Positions 1-6,984 of a stretch of DNA of 9,357 bases are shown here, piece after piece. The DNA comes from Thermoguttaceae bacterium. Its GTDB lineage: Bacteria > Planctomycetota > Planctomycetia > Pirellulales > Thermoguttaceae. Each line of letters begins with the position of its first letter. The stretch's first letter is position 1. The translations under genes were made by a program, and so were the position numbers. Under the pieces are notes generated by a model, which was given only the letters and a program-made list of their open reading frames with translations, did not search any database and had not been told where the DNA came from. The stretch is from the NCBI GenBank assembly GCA_024653385.1, contig JANLFZ010000159.1, positions 2,934-12,290 on the forward strand, written 5' to 3'.

Positions 1-2
1 CC

Positions 3-275
3 CGGCTTGGCGACGGCGCCGCGCGGCGACCCTCCTCGGCAGTCGAGCCGCACGCGGAACCGCCCCTCCAAATCGAAAACCGCGAGGAGGTGGAACGCCT
101 GCTGGAAGAACTCCCGGAAAGCGAGGCCCGCATCGTACGGATGCACCACCTCGAAGGGCGAAGCTACCAGGAGATCAGCCGGGCGTTGGGCGTGCCCGAA
201 AACTCGATCGGTCCCGTGCTGAGCCGGGCACGCATGAAAATGCGCCGCGCCGGGGCCAATCTGCCCACGGGCTAA
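3..275 (+). CDS. Sigma-70 family (ECF-like) RNA polymerase sigma factor, C-terminal fragment
   Basis: This is the 3' end of a gene that begins left of the window; 90 residues plus a TAA stop are visible and the frame is open to the edge. The visible part is sigma region 4, which contacts the -35 promoter element. A helix with LLEELPESEARIVRMHHLEG leads into a helix-turn-helix (SYQEISRALGVPENSIGPVLSRA) and a basic tail (RMKMRR), the usual ending of an ECF-type sigma factor. In known family members this segment binds DNA while region 2, outside the window, binds the -10 element. A GTG at 90 could be read as a start, but the ungapped frame upstream and the lack of a complete sigma fold make that unlikely. 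It converges with the beta-propeller gene at 469. The subgroup cannot be named from this fragment. Confidence 0.85.
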   Translation, partial: RLGDGAARRPSSAVEPHAEPPLQIENREEVERLLEELPESEARIVRMHHLEGRSYQEISRALGVPENSIGPVLSRARMKMRRAGANLPTG

Positions 276-320
276 AAACCGCGTTCGGTGCCCGTCTTCG
301 ATAGCGCGCTCGGTGCCGAC

Positions 321-358
321 ACGCGCTCGGCGCGGGTCGCACGCGCTCGGCGCGGGTC
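321..358. repeat. Two-copy GC-rich tandem repeat, 20-bp period
   Basis: Bases 321-338 and 341-358 are identical over 18 bases (ACGCGCTCGGCGCGGGTC) and sit in tandem at a 20-bp period. A diverged partial copy sharing CGCGCTCGG begins at 305. The repeat lies in the spacer between the convergent sigma factor and beta-propeller genes. It is probably a slippage product or a remnant of a local duplication; no function is evident. Confidence 0.75.
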
Positions 359-402
359 TTCGACCCCGCCGACACACCCGACCGATGGTCTCCAACTGCT
401 CT

Positions 403-430
403 CGCGCGATCGTGCTCTTGCGATCGCGCG
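403..430. terminator. Perfect 10-bp hairpin between convergent genes, probable bidirectional terminator
   Basis: CGCGCGATCG (403-412) and CGATCGCGCG (421-430) are perfect inverted repeats around an 8-base loop (TGCTCTTG). The hairpin lies between the sigma factor stop at 275 and the beta-propeller stop at 471-469, the expected place for a shared terminator. There is no long T-run on either side (only TTGTTG after it on the plus strand), so it is not a textbook intrinsic terminator. The right arm contains GCGATCGC (420-427). Confidence 0.5.
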
Positions 431-468
431 TTGTTGTCCCGGGGGTTCTCGAATGGCCGTCCCGCGCC

Positions 469-1710
469 TCACCACGACCACCGGGCCAGCGTCGACTTGT
501 CCTTGATCAAGACGCTCTTGCCCACCACCGCCGGATGAGCCCAGGTGGGCTCGTCGGCGACCCGGTACGTGGCCAGCGGCTGGAACTTCTCGGCCGACGC
601 CTTGAATACGACAAGCTGCCGGCCCGTGGTCAGGGCCAACACGGTGTCGCCCGCGGCCAGGATCGCGGCGTTTTCGCCTACGCGGCCGTCGCTCGTCCAG
701 AGGGTCTTGCCGTTGGCCAGGTCGAGGCAGAAGAACTGTCCGCTCTTGCGGTTGGTCAGGCCGATCAGGCGCCCGGCGGCCACCACCGGCGAACTCATGT
801 ACATCGGCATGTCGGCGTTTTCCCAGACCGGCGCGACCGTCCACTTGCCGCCGGACTGTTTCAAACGGCACCCGACCGTCGGCTTGCCCAGCCCGGCAAA
901 GACCACCAGATCGCCGGCCACCACGGGGGTGACGATGTTTTGATCGTACTCGGTCTTGAAGGGCACCGACCACAAGAGCGAGCCGTCGGACGGCGCGAGC
1001 CCGACGCAGGCGTTCTGCGATTGGGTGATCACGTGCTCGACGCCGCCGAGCGTGGCGATGACGGCCGAGGCGTACGCCGGACCATCGCCGGTCCACTCCC
1101 ACCTGGTCTTGCCCGAGGCCAGGTCGAAGGCGATCATGGCCCCCTCGTTGTACCGGCCGACAAACGCCAGCAGGGCGTCGCCGTGGACCAGAGGCGACGC
1201 GGCGATCCCGTAGAAGTACGGCGAGATCTTCTTGAAGCGGCCGGAAAACTCCCGCTGCCAAAGCCGCTTGCCGCTGGCGGCATCCCAGCACGTGACGATG
1301 CTGTCGATGCCCACGGTGTAGAGCTTGCCGCCGGCCACCACCGGAGTGGCCTTGGGTCCCTTGCCGTGGCCCAGGGCCCAGGGGCTGGGCTGGAACGGGG
1401 CGGGGTAGCTCGCCTTCCATAGCTCCTTGCCGTCGGCCAGGCTCACGGCCCGGACCACCTCGTCGTCCTTCTCGCGGCTGAAGACGAACGCGCGGTCGCC
1501 CTCGACCACGGGCGAGGCGTGTCCCTCGCCCACATCGACCTTCCATTGGCGCGCCAGTTCCTTGGGCCAGACTGCGGGGGCGGCGAACTCGGGAATCCGG
1601 CCGTCGCGGCCGGGTCCCCGCCACTGCGGCCAGTCGGCCGCCGCGGCGGCGCTAATCACCAACGCCAGTACACCGAGGGCGAACCAGTGCGCGAGGAACC
1701 AACGCTTCAT
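469..1710 (-). CDS. Secreted PQQ-like beta-propeller repeat protein
   Basis: The protein has 413 residues. The chosen start is the ATG at 1710, because GGGAG (1722-1718) lies 7 bases upstream and the first ~24 residues form a signal peptide (KRW, then a hydrophobic stretch ending SAAAAA). An ATG 18 codons further up lacks both. The mature end begins ADWPQWRGPGRDG, typical of planctomycete outer-surface or periplasmic propellers. Repeated blade motifs of the form A-x-D-G-K-x-L-W are visible (SLADGKELWKA, AASGKRLWQR, DLASGKTRWEW, PSDGSLLWSV, DLANGKTLWTS), each preceded by a SPVV/TPVVAGG-type strand. The family resembles quinoprotein dehydrogenases and the BamB scaffold, but no catalytic dehydrogenase features are obvious, so a binding or scaffolding role is more likely than PQQ-dependent oxidation. 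Its operon status is single: it converges with the sigma factor and diverges from the gene at 1968. Confidence 0.88.
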   Translation of the reverse strand: MKRWFLAHWFALGVLALVISAAAAADWPQWRGPGRDGRIPEFAAPAVWPKELARQWKVDVGEGHASPVVEGDRAFVFSREKDDEVVRAVSLADGKELWKASYPAPFQPSPWALGHGKGPKATPVVAGGKLYTVGIDSIVTCWDAASGKRLWQREFSGRFKKISPYFYGIAASPLVHGDALLAFVGRYNEGAMIAFDLASGKTRWEWTGDGPAYASAVIATLGGVEHVITQSQNACVGLAPSDGSLLWSVPFKTEYDQNIVTPVVAGDLVVFAGLGKPTVGCRLKQSGGKWTVAPVWENADMPMYMSSPVVAAGRLIGLTNRKSGQFFCLDLANGKTLWTSDGRVGENAAILAAGDTVLALTTGRQLVVFKASAEKFQPLATYRVADEPTWAHPAVVGKSVLIKDKSTLARWSW

Positions 1711-1967
1711 GGGCAGACTCCCGGGGTCGAAGCCATGGACTGATGACGTGACCGACCCCACCACGATATCCCACCTGCGGCACGACGTGCAACACCCGGC
1801 CCAAGGAGCGCCGCCGCTGGATACCGAGCCTGGCCAGAGGACACAGACCCAGGGCGATTCTCCCCAGACGCATGACGTCGCTTCGCCGTGCGGGCCTTGA
1901 CGCGCCGGTGGCCCGACGCCACAGTAGTCGGTACCTCCACGGACGACCCAATCATCGAAGAATCACC
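1711..1967. other. Divergent intergenic region without a recognisable gene
   Basis: This 257-bp spacer separates the start codons of the beta-propeller gene (-) and the deoxyhypusine synthase-like gene (+), so it should hold promoters for both. An in-frame ATG at 1872 would extend the rightward protein by 32 arginine-rich residues, but it has no ribosome binding site. The visible structures are an 11-bp palindrome GCACGACGTGC (1780-1790) and a small GTGGC/GCCAC inverted repeat (1908-1922). TTGACG at 1897-1902 looks like a -35 box but no acceptable -10 follows it. Confidence 0.6.
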
Positions 1968-2963
1968 ATGCCCTTTGCCCAATTCGATCGCAGCCAACTC
2001 CGGCTTCGCCCCCTGGCCGAGCGTAAGCACGATATCGACCGTTCGGTGCTCGTGGCCCCCGACGGCCCGCGCCAACCCTTCGACCATCCTGCCCTGGACG
2101 ATCTGGCCGAACGGATCGTGCGCGGGGCCCGCGCGGGGCGGACCGTCCTCTTCGCCTGCGGGGCGCACGTGTTGCGCACCGGCAATGGACCGCTCTTGAT
2201 CGACCTGATGCGCCGCGGGCTCTTGACCCACCTGGCGCTCAACGGGGCCGGGGCAATCCACGATTTCGAGCTGGCCATGATCGGCGCCACCTGCGAGAGC
2301 GTCGCCCGCTACGTGCGCACCGGCGAGTTCGGCCTGTGGCGCGAGACCGGGCGCATCAACGAGGCCGCCGTGGCCGGATACCGCGCGGGCATCGGCCTGG
2401 GCGAGGCGATCGGCCGCATGATCGAGGACGAGCGCTTCCCCTACCGCCAGACGAGCGTGCTGGCCGCCGGCGTGCGCCTGGGCGTGCCGGTGACGGTCCA
2501 CGTGGCGATCGGCCAGGACATCCTCCACGAGCACCCGAACTTCGACCCCGCCGCGACCGGGGCCACGAGCTATACCGATTTTCTGATCTATACCCAGAGC
2601 ATCACAAAGCTCGACGGGGGCGCGTACCTGAACCTCGGCACGGCAGTGATGGGCCCCGAGGTGTACCTGAAGGCCCTGACCATGGCCCGCAACGTGGCGG
2701 CCCAGCGCGGCGAGTCGATCAAGAACTTCGTCACCGCGGTGTTCGACCTGCCCGACCTCGGGGGCGACCTCCGCGCCGAGGCCCCGAAGACCGACCCGCG
2801 CTATTACTTCCGTCCGTACAAGACGGTCCTCGTGCGCACCGTGGCCGACGGAGGCACCAGCCACTACGTGCAAGGCGACCACCGTCTGACCGTGCCGGCC
2901 CTTTACGACCGGATCGTGCGGCGAGACGCCGGAGCACGCGGCGGGCCGGTGGCATCGCCGTGA
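1968..2963 (+). CDS. Deoxyhypusine synthase-like protein of unknown function
   Basis: The protein has 331 residues, with no signal peptide or membrane segment, so it is probably cytoplasmic. The ATG at 1968 is preferred because GAAG (1957-1960) sits 7 bases upstream and the sequence downstream becomes family-like. Resemblance to the deoxyhypusine synthase fold (an NAD-binding Rossmann type) is by motif. LALNGAGAIHDFELAMIG (89-106) matches the family's TGAN..HD segment, and TSVLAAGVRLGVPVTVHVAIG (162-182) matches the strand-helix-strand before its substrate region. The block GGAYLNLGTAVMGPEVYLKA (217-236) sits where deoxyhypusine synthases carry GGGxPKHH, but the catalytic lysine is missing there. 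It is therefore unlikely to modify eIF5A, which bacteria lack. It is followed after 52 bp by the exported isomerase-like gene, probably as one transcript. The fold assignment is made from memory of motifs and is moderate. Confidence 0.55.
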   Translation: MPFAQFDRSQLRLRPLAERKHDIDRSVLVAPDGPRQPFDHPALDDLAERIVRGARAGRTVLFACGAHVLRTGNGPLLIDLMRRGLLTHLALNGAGAIHDFELAMIGATCESVARYVRTGEFGLWRETGRINEAAVAGYRAGIGLGEAIGRMIEDERFPYRQTSVLAAGVRLGVPVTVHVAIGQDILHEHPNFDPAATGATSYTDFLIYTQSITKLDGGAYLNLGTAVMGPEVYLKALTMARNVAAQRGESIKNFVTAVFDLPDLGGDLRAEAPKTDPRYYFRPYKTVLVRTVADGGTSHYVQGDHRLTVPALYDRIVRRDAGARGGPVASP

Positions 2964-3015
2964 CCGGCCGACTCGTACTGCCTGCTTCCAACGAACTTCA
3001 CGAAAGGAACCATCG

Positions 3016-4464
3016 ATGTGTGAGCATTGCACGCGGCGTCAGTTCCTGGGCACGGGGGCCGTCGGCGGGATGGTCCTGGCGGCAAGCCACTTGGCGGCCC
3101 AGCCCAACGCCCCCGCGCCTCCACCGGCTGCGGACGCGAAAATCCGCATCTGCGCGGTCATTGCCGGCAAGCCGGCCGGCCGCAGTTGGGGCCTCTCGGA
3201 GGCCGAGCTGGCGCCCATCCTGAAGGCGCTGGCCGAGGCCGAGAAGAGCCTGGGCAACGTCGAGATCGTCGCGGGTCAAGCCGCCAACGCCGACGAGATG
3301 GCCCGGCTCTTGGCCAAGGCGGGTCCCGCCGCGCCCGTCTTGGCCATCAGCGCCGACATCTTCGGCCTCAGCAGCGTCGTGCCGGTGATCTTCAAGGAAG
3401 GCCGGCCCGTCGCCGTCTTCCACCTGCCCGTCCTCGGAGGCCACGACTGGTGCCTGGTGAAACCCTGGCGCGAAGAGGGACACCGCATCACCCTGTTCAA
3501 CACCAGCGACCTGGGCGAGCTGCCGCGGGCCATTGCGCTATTGAGCGTCGTTCCGCGCCTGCGCCAGAGCCGCGTCCTCATCTCGCCGCCGCTGAAGGGC
3601 ACTCCCGAGTCGCACTCGCCCGAAAAGGTCAAGGCCCGGCTGGGCGTCGAACTGCTGCCGATCGCCGACGGGCGTTACGACGCGGTGCTCGGGCAAGTCG
3701 ATCCGGCGGCGGCCGAGGCCGAGGCCAAACGCTGGCTCGACGAGGCCCAGCGGGTGGTCGAGCCGACCCGCGAGGACGTGGTCAAGGCAGCCCGGGCGAG
3801 CCTGGCCCTCGAGCGGCTCATCGCCGAGAACCGGGCCAACGGCCTGTGCGTCGGCACGTGCATGTCGTGGCTGCCGCGGGGCTTCCCCTGCCTGGGGTTC
3901 TCGCGGCTGAACGACCGGGGAATCCCCGCCGCCTGCGACGGCGACGTGGACTGCGTGCTGACCATGCTGATGCTCCAATACGCCCTGGGACGGCCTGGTT
4001 TCTTGGGCAATGCGGCGGGCGTCGACACGGCCCGCAACGCCTTCCACCTGGCGCATTGTTCGGCCCCCCAGCGCATGGAAGGCCCCGCCGGACCGAAGGC
4101 CCCCTACCTGTTGCGGCGTCACGCCGAGGTCCGCGGCGGTGCCGTGACCGAGGTCCATTACCGCGTCGGCCAGACGGTCACGTTCACCAAACTCGTCCAC
4201 CTCGAGACCTTGTTGGTGTTCACCGGCAAGATCATCGAGGTGCCCGAGGTGCCCAAGGGCGACGAACGCGGTTGCCGCACCGAGATCGTGGCCGAGGTCC
4301 GCGATGCCGAGAAACTGCTGGAGCAGTGGGGCGGCGGCGCCCTCGGCGCAAGCGCCAAGGACTATTACGCGTCGCTGCACCGAGTAGCCTATTACGGCGA
4401 CCAGCGGCGAACCATCCGCCACCTCGGCCACCTTCTGGGGCTTCGCGTGGCCGAGGAATGCTGA
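3016..4464 (+). CDS. Tat-exported protein with L-fucose/L-arabinose isomerase-like fold
   Basis: The protein has 482 residues. The ATG at 3016 follows AAAGGA (3003-3008) with 7 bases between. It opens with a twin-arginine signal: TRRQFLG (residues 6-12), a hydrophobic stretch to about residue 25, then SHLAAQ as a plausible cleavage site. The mature chain starts with a Rossmann-like half (KIRICAVIAGKPAGRSWGL; later SVVPVIF and RPVAVFHLP). The C-terminal half resembles FucI-type isomerases: GLCVGTCMSWL, then IPAACDGDVDCVLTMLML (304-320), AFHLAHCSAP (342-350) and LHRVAYYGD (454-462). In the enzymes I know, the block at 307 reads CEGD or CEVD; here it is CDGD, so a likely metal-binding glutamate is aspartate. 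Sugar isomerases are normally cytoplasmic, so an exported relative may act on extracellular sugars or have another role. It probably shares a transcript with the gene at 1968. Confidence 0.7.
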   Translation: MCEHCTRRQFLGTGAVGGMVLAASHLAAQPNAPAPPPAADAKIRICAVIAGKPAGRSWGLSEAELAPILKALAEAEKSLGNVEIVAGQAANADEMARLLAKAGPAAPVLAISADIFGLSSVVPVIFKEGRPVAVFHLPVLGGHDWCLVKPWREEGHRITLFNTSDLGELPRAIALLSVVPRLRQSRVLISPPLKGTPESHSPEKVKARLGVELLPIADGRYDAVLGQVDPAAAEAEAKRWLDEAQRVVEPTREDVVKAARASLALERLIAENRANGLCVGTCMSWLPRGFPCLGFSRLNDRGIPAACDGDVDCVLTMLMLQYALGRPGFLGNAAGVDTARNAFHLAHCSAPQRMEGPAGPKAPYLLRRHAEVRGGAVTEVHYRVGQTVTFTKLVHLETLLVFTGKIIEVPEVPKGDERGCRTEIVAEVRDAEKLLEQWGGGALGASAKDYYASLHRVAYYGDQRRTIRHLGHLLGLRVAEEC

Positions 4465-4475
4465 GCCGCCTCGGC

Positions 4476-4494
4476 CACGCCCTTCCAGGGCGTG
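4476..4494. terminator. GC-rich hairpin between convergent genes, probable shared terminator
   Basis: CACGCCCT (4476-4483) pairs perfectly with AGGGCGTG (4487-4494) around a 3-base loop (TCC). It lies in the 46-bp gap between the convergent stops of the isomerase-like gene (4464) and the GH78 gene (4511). GG (4473-4474) can pair with CC (4495-4496) around a bulged C, lengthening the stem. No T-run follows on either strand, so termination activity is inferred from position and stem strength. Confidence 0.55.
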
Positions 4495-4510
4495 CCACGC
4501 GAGCCGGCGG

Positions 4511-6958
4511 CTATCGACCCGAAACGGCTTCCAGGCGCAGGCCCGAGTCGTTCTCGATCGTCACGCGGTATCCCGGCGGCGTCTGGAGCCGGTAGACGAG
4601 CCGATCATCGGCTTGCTTCTCCCAGCGCAGCTCGATCGGGCCGTCGGGCGTGGCGAGCGACCCTTCGCACCAGTCGAGCTTCAGATTGCCGAAGCGGACC
4701 GTGAGGGCCTTGTTGGCCGGATCGACGTTCCGCAGGCCGAGCACGTCGCGGTAGAGGGTGTGGACCACGTGCGAGGCGAAACCGTGGTTGCAGCTTGCAT
4801 AGGCCCCCACGTTCTCCCACAGCGTGCCCGTGCGGTCGGCCATGTAGAGCAGGTACGCGATCGATTCGTCGAGGATCTGCTGGCTTCGGCCGGCTTGCGA
4901 GAGGAGTTCCAGACGCAACACGTTGCCGACGAACGAATTGGCCGGGTGAATCTCGGCAAACGCCTTGGTCTTCGGTCGGTCCGGGCCGAAGCGGTCCCGG
5001 AGTGTTTCCCAGAGCTTCGCATGGGTCGAGCGGTTGGCCGTGCCGAAGAAGAAGGCAAAGTACTGGCAGACCTCGCTGCGGTTGCGCGTCGCCTCGAGCT
5101 TGCCGTCGCGGCGCACGGCATTATCGACGAAGAACTCGCCATCGAACGACTGGCGGCGGATCGTCTCGCGCAGGGCGTCGGCCTTGGCTGCCAGGTCGGG
5201 CCGGCCGTACAGCCGGCCCGCCGCCGCAAGCGCTGCGGCGTAAAGCATGTTCGAGGGGTAGTTCACGTCCTGCACAAAGTCGTTGGCCTTCGACCACTCG
5301 ACGAATACCCAGCTTTCGAGCTTCTCCAACAGTCCGTCGCTGTTCTCGAACCGCTTGAAGTAATCCAACAGCTTCATCACCTTCGGGCGCAGGGCCTCGA
5401 CCGTGGCGCGGTCGCCGCTGCGCTGGGCGTACTCGTCCAACTGCACCACGAACCACATGGCCCAATTCGGGATGAACACCCCGTCGTAATGGTCGGCGGG
5501 GTAGCACATGGGCAACATGCCGTCGGGCAGATGGGCGAACCGGTCGGGCAACAGGTAGTTCTCGAAAAAGTTCCGCTCGACCAAGGGCACCCCGGTCAGG
5601 TCGGCCGCCACGCGGGCCGTGAAGAAGCTGTCGCAAAGCCAGCCGGCGCGCTCGCGCGAGGGGCAGTCCATGAACAGGTCGAGGCAGTTCTGCCGGAACG
5701 TGAGCACGCCCGCCGCATAGAGCCGGTTGAGCCGCTCGTCGCTCGAGGCGAAGCGCGCGGTCTTGGGCTGGGGATGGGCGTACTCCCGAAGGTACACGTC
5801 CTGGAACGTGCAGCCCCCTTCGAGGCACATCAGCTTGAGGTACCGCATCGTGTACGGCTCGATGGCCTCGACCTGGTACGTGCCCGGTTGCAACTCGTAC
5901 CAAATCACGTTCGTGCAGCCGAGGCGTTTGAAATCGACATCGCCGTCGGTGAGGATCTCGTCGAAGGCCAGCGCGATCCGGGTCTTCTGGTCGCAACGCA
6001 TGCGAAGTCCCGGGAACCCCGTCAGGTTCAGGCCGAAATCGAAGATCTGGAAGACGCCCTGGCCGAGGATGGTGGGCGCGACCGCGGCCGGCAGTTTGGC
6101 CGCGATGTCCTTGGACAGGACCGAGGCATACTGCTGCATCTCGGTCGAGACGGCCCGTTCGAGGTCCCGTTCGGGAAATCCCTTGAGCTTGGGGCCGATC
6201 GCGGTCAGGGCCCGGTCCTTCCATAACCCCTCGGTCTTGGGACGAAGCCGGCACACGCCCGCGCCCACCGGGGTGAGGGCGCGCCGCACGGCGAACTCGG
6301 GGCACGGCACGCGGCGCGGCAACAGGTTTCCGGCCGGCTGGACCGCGATGTCGGCCCGGGCCACGTCCACATCGGTCTCACGAAGCCACCGATCCCATCC
6401 GGGCGCGAGGCGGTAGACTTCGATGAACGGCCGCTGGAAGCTGTAGCGTTGGACCTTCTGGACGCGGTGCGTGAGGACCGTGGCCGCGAACGCCGCGCCC
6501 TCGCCGGCCGTCGAGGCCAGCACGCGCTGGCCCGCGACGACCTCGGCCTGGAGAAACGACGGCTGATCGAGCAGGTAGTAGCTGTTGCAGTTGTAGCCGG
6601 CCACTTCGATGGCCACCAGGTTCTTGCCGGGCTTGAGCTTGCCGGCCAGAGGCCACTGGTCGATACGGAAGAAGCCGTGCGGTCCGCGGGCCGGGCCGTG
6701 GCCGAGGAACTCGCCGTTAAGCCACGCCCGGTAGATCGTCGAGGCCGCCACACGGAGCACCGCCTCCGGCTGCGCCGCCTCGGGCGCATCGATCACGGCT
6801 CGGAACCCAACCAAGAGGTTCATTTCGGTTTCGCGCCCCTTGGGCCAGACGGGCTTTGCCGACAAGAATGCCGAGGGCTCGGCGGCGTTGGCAAGGCCGG
6901 CCGCGCCAATCCACAAGATCACGGTCCCAACCGCCAGGACACGCACGGAGCTTCTCAT
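4511..6958 (-). CDS. Secreted GH78 family glycosidase, probable alpha-L-rhamnosidase
   Basis: The protein has 815 residues. The start at 6958 is supported by a Sec signal peptide (hydrophobic residues 5-24 ending GLANA/AEP) and AAAGGG (6973-6968) 9 bases upstream; the frame runs open above it only because of high GC. Residues about 45-125 form a beta-sandwich with YRAWLNGEFLGHGPARGPHG, typical of GH78 N-terminal carbohydrate-binding domains. A second sandwich spans about 290-395. The (alpha/alpha)6 catalytic barrel starts near 400. Its motif DCPSRERAGWLCD places D431, E436 and D443 with the D-x4-E-x6-D spacing of bacterial rhamnosidases, and GTLWENVG supplies E715 as the probable general base. 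A C-terminal beta-sandwich follows. GH78 enzymes release terminal L-rhamnose by inversion; the exact substrate here is not proven. It lies 26 bp downstream of the enolase-superfamily gene, evidently in one operon. Confidence 0.85.
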   Translation of the reverse strand: MRSSVRVLAVGTVILWIGAAGLANAAEPSAFLSAKPVWPKGRETEMNLLVGFRAVIDAPEAAQPEAVLRVAASTIYRAWLNGEFLGHGPARGPHGFFRIDQWPLAGKLKPGKNLVAIEVAGYNCNSYYLLDQPSFLQAEVVAGQRVLASTAGEGAAFAATVLTHRVQKVQRYSFQRPFIEVYRLAPGWDRWLRETDVDVARADIAVQPAGNLLPRRVPCPEFAVRRALTPVGAGVCRLRPKTEGLWKDRALTAIGPKLKGFPERDLERAVSTEMQQYASVLSKDIAAKLPAAVAPTILGQGVFQIFDFGLNLTGFPGLRMRCDQKTRIALAFDEILTDGDVDFKRLGCTNVIWYELQPGTYQVEAIEPYTMRYLKLMCLEGGCTFQDVYLREYAHPQPKTARFASSDERLNRLYAAGVLTFRQNCLDLFMDCPSRERAGWLCDSFFTARVAADLTGVPLVERNFFENYLLPDRFAHLPDGMLPMCYPADHYDGVFIPNWAMWFVVQLDEYAQRSGDRATVEALRPKVMKLLDYFKRFENSDGLLEKLESWVFVEWSKANDFVQDVNYPSNMLYAAALAAAGRLYGRPDLAAKADALRETIRRQSFDGEFFVDNAVRRDGKLEATRNRSEVCQYFAFFFGTANRSTHAKLWETLRDRFGPDRPKTKAFAEIHPANSFVGNVLRLELLSQAGRSQQILDESIAYLLYMADRTGTLWENVGAYASCNHGFASHVVHTLYRDVLGLRNVDPANKALTVRFGNLKLDWCEGSLATPDGPIELRWEKQADDRLVYRLQTPPGYRVTIENDSGLRLEAVSGR

Positions 6959-6984
6959 TGTCTGATGCCCTTTCCCTTTCGCGT

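Noticed and set aside
272..1624. A 450-codon open frame on the minus strand in another frame of the beta-propeller gene
   Set aside because: It is arginine- and glycine-rich with no domain pattern. The overlapping frame has a signal peptide, a ribosome binding site and clear propeller repeats, so this is a high-GC shadow.
1897..1926. Possible promoter with TTGACG for the gene at 1968
   Set aside because: No -10 box with an acceptable match occurs 16-19 bases downstream.
1872..1967. An earlier ATG adding 32 residues to the deoxyhypusine synthase-like protein
   Set aside because: There is no ribosome binding site before it, and the added residues are arginine-rich and unlike the rest of the protein.
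1707..3032. A 441-codon minus-strand open frame antisense to the deoxyhypusine synthase-like gene
   Set aside because: It lies opposite a gene with recognisable family motifs and shows biased, low-complexity composition; it is a mirror of GC-rich codons.
4613..6226. A 537-codon plus-strand open frame antisense to the GH78 gene
   Set aside because: No recognisable domain, and the opposite strand encodes the complete GH78 catalytic set.
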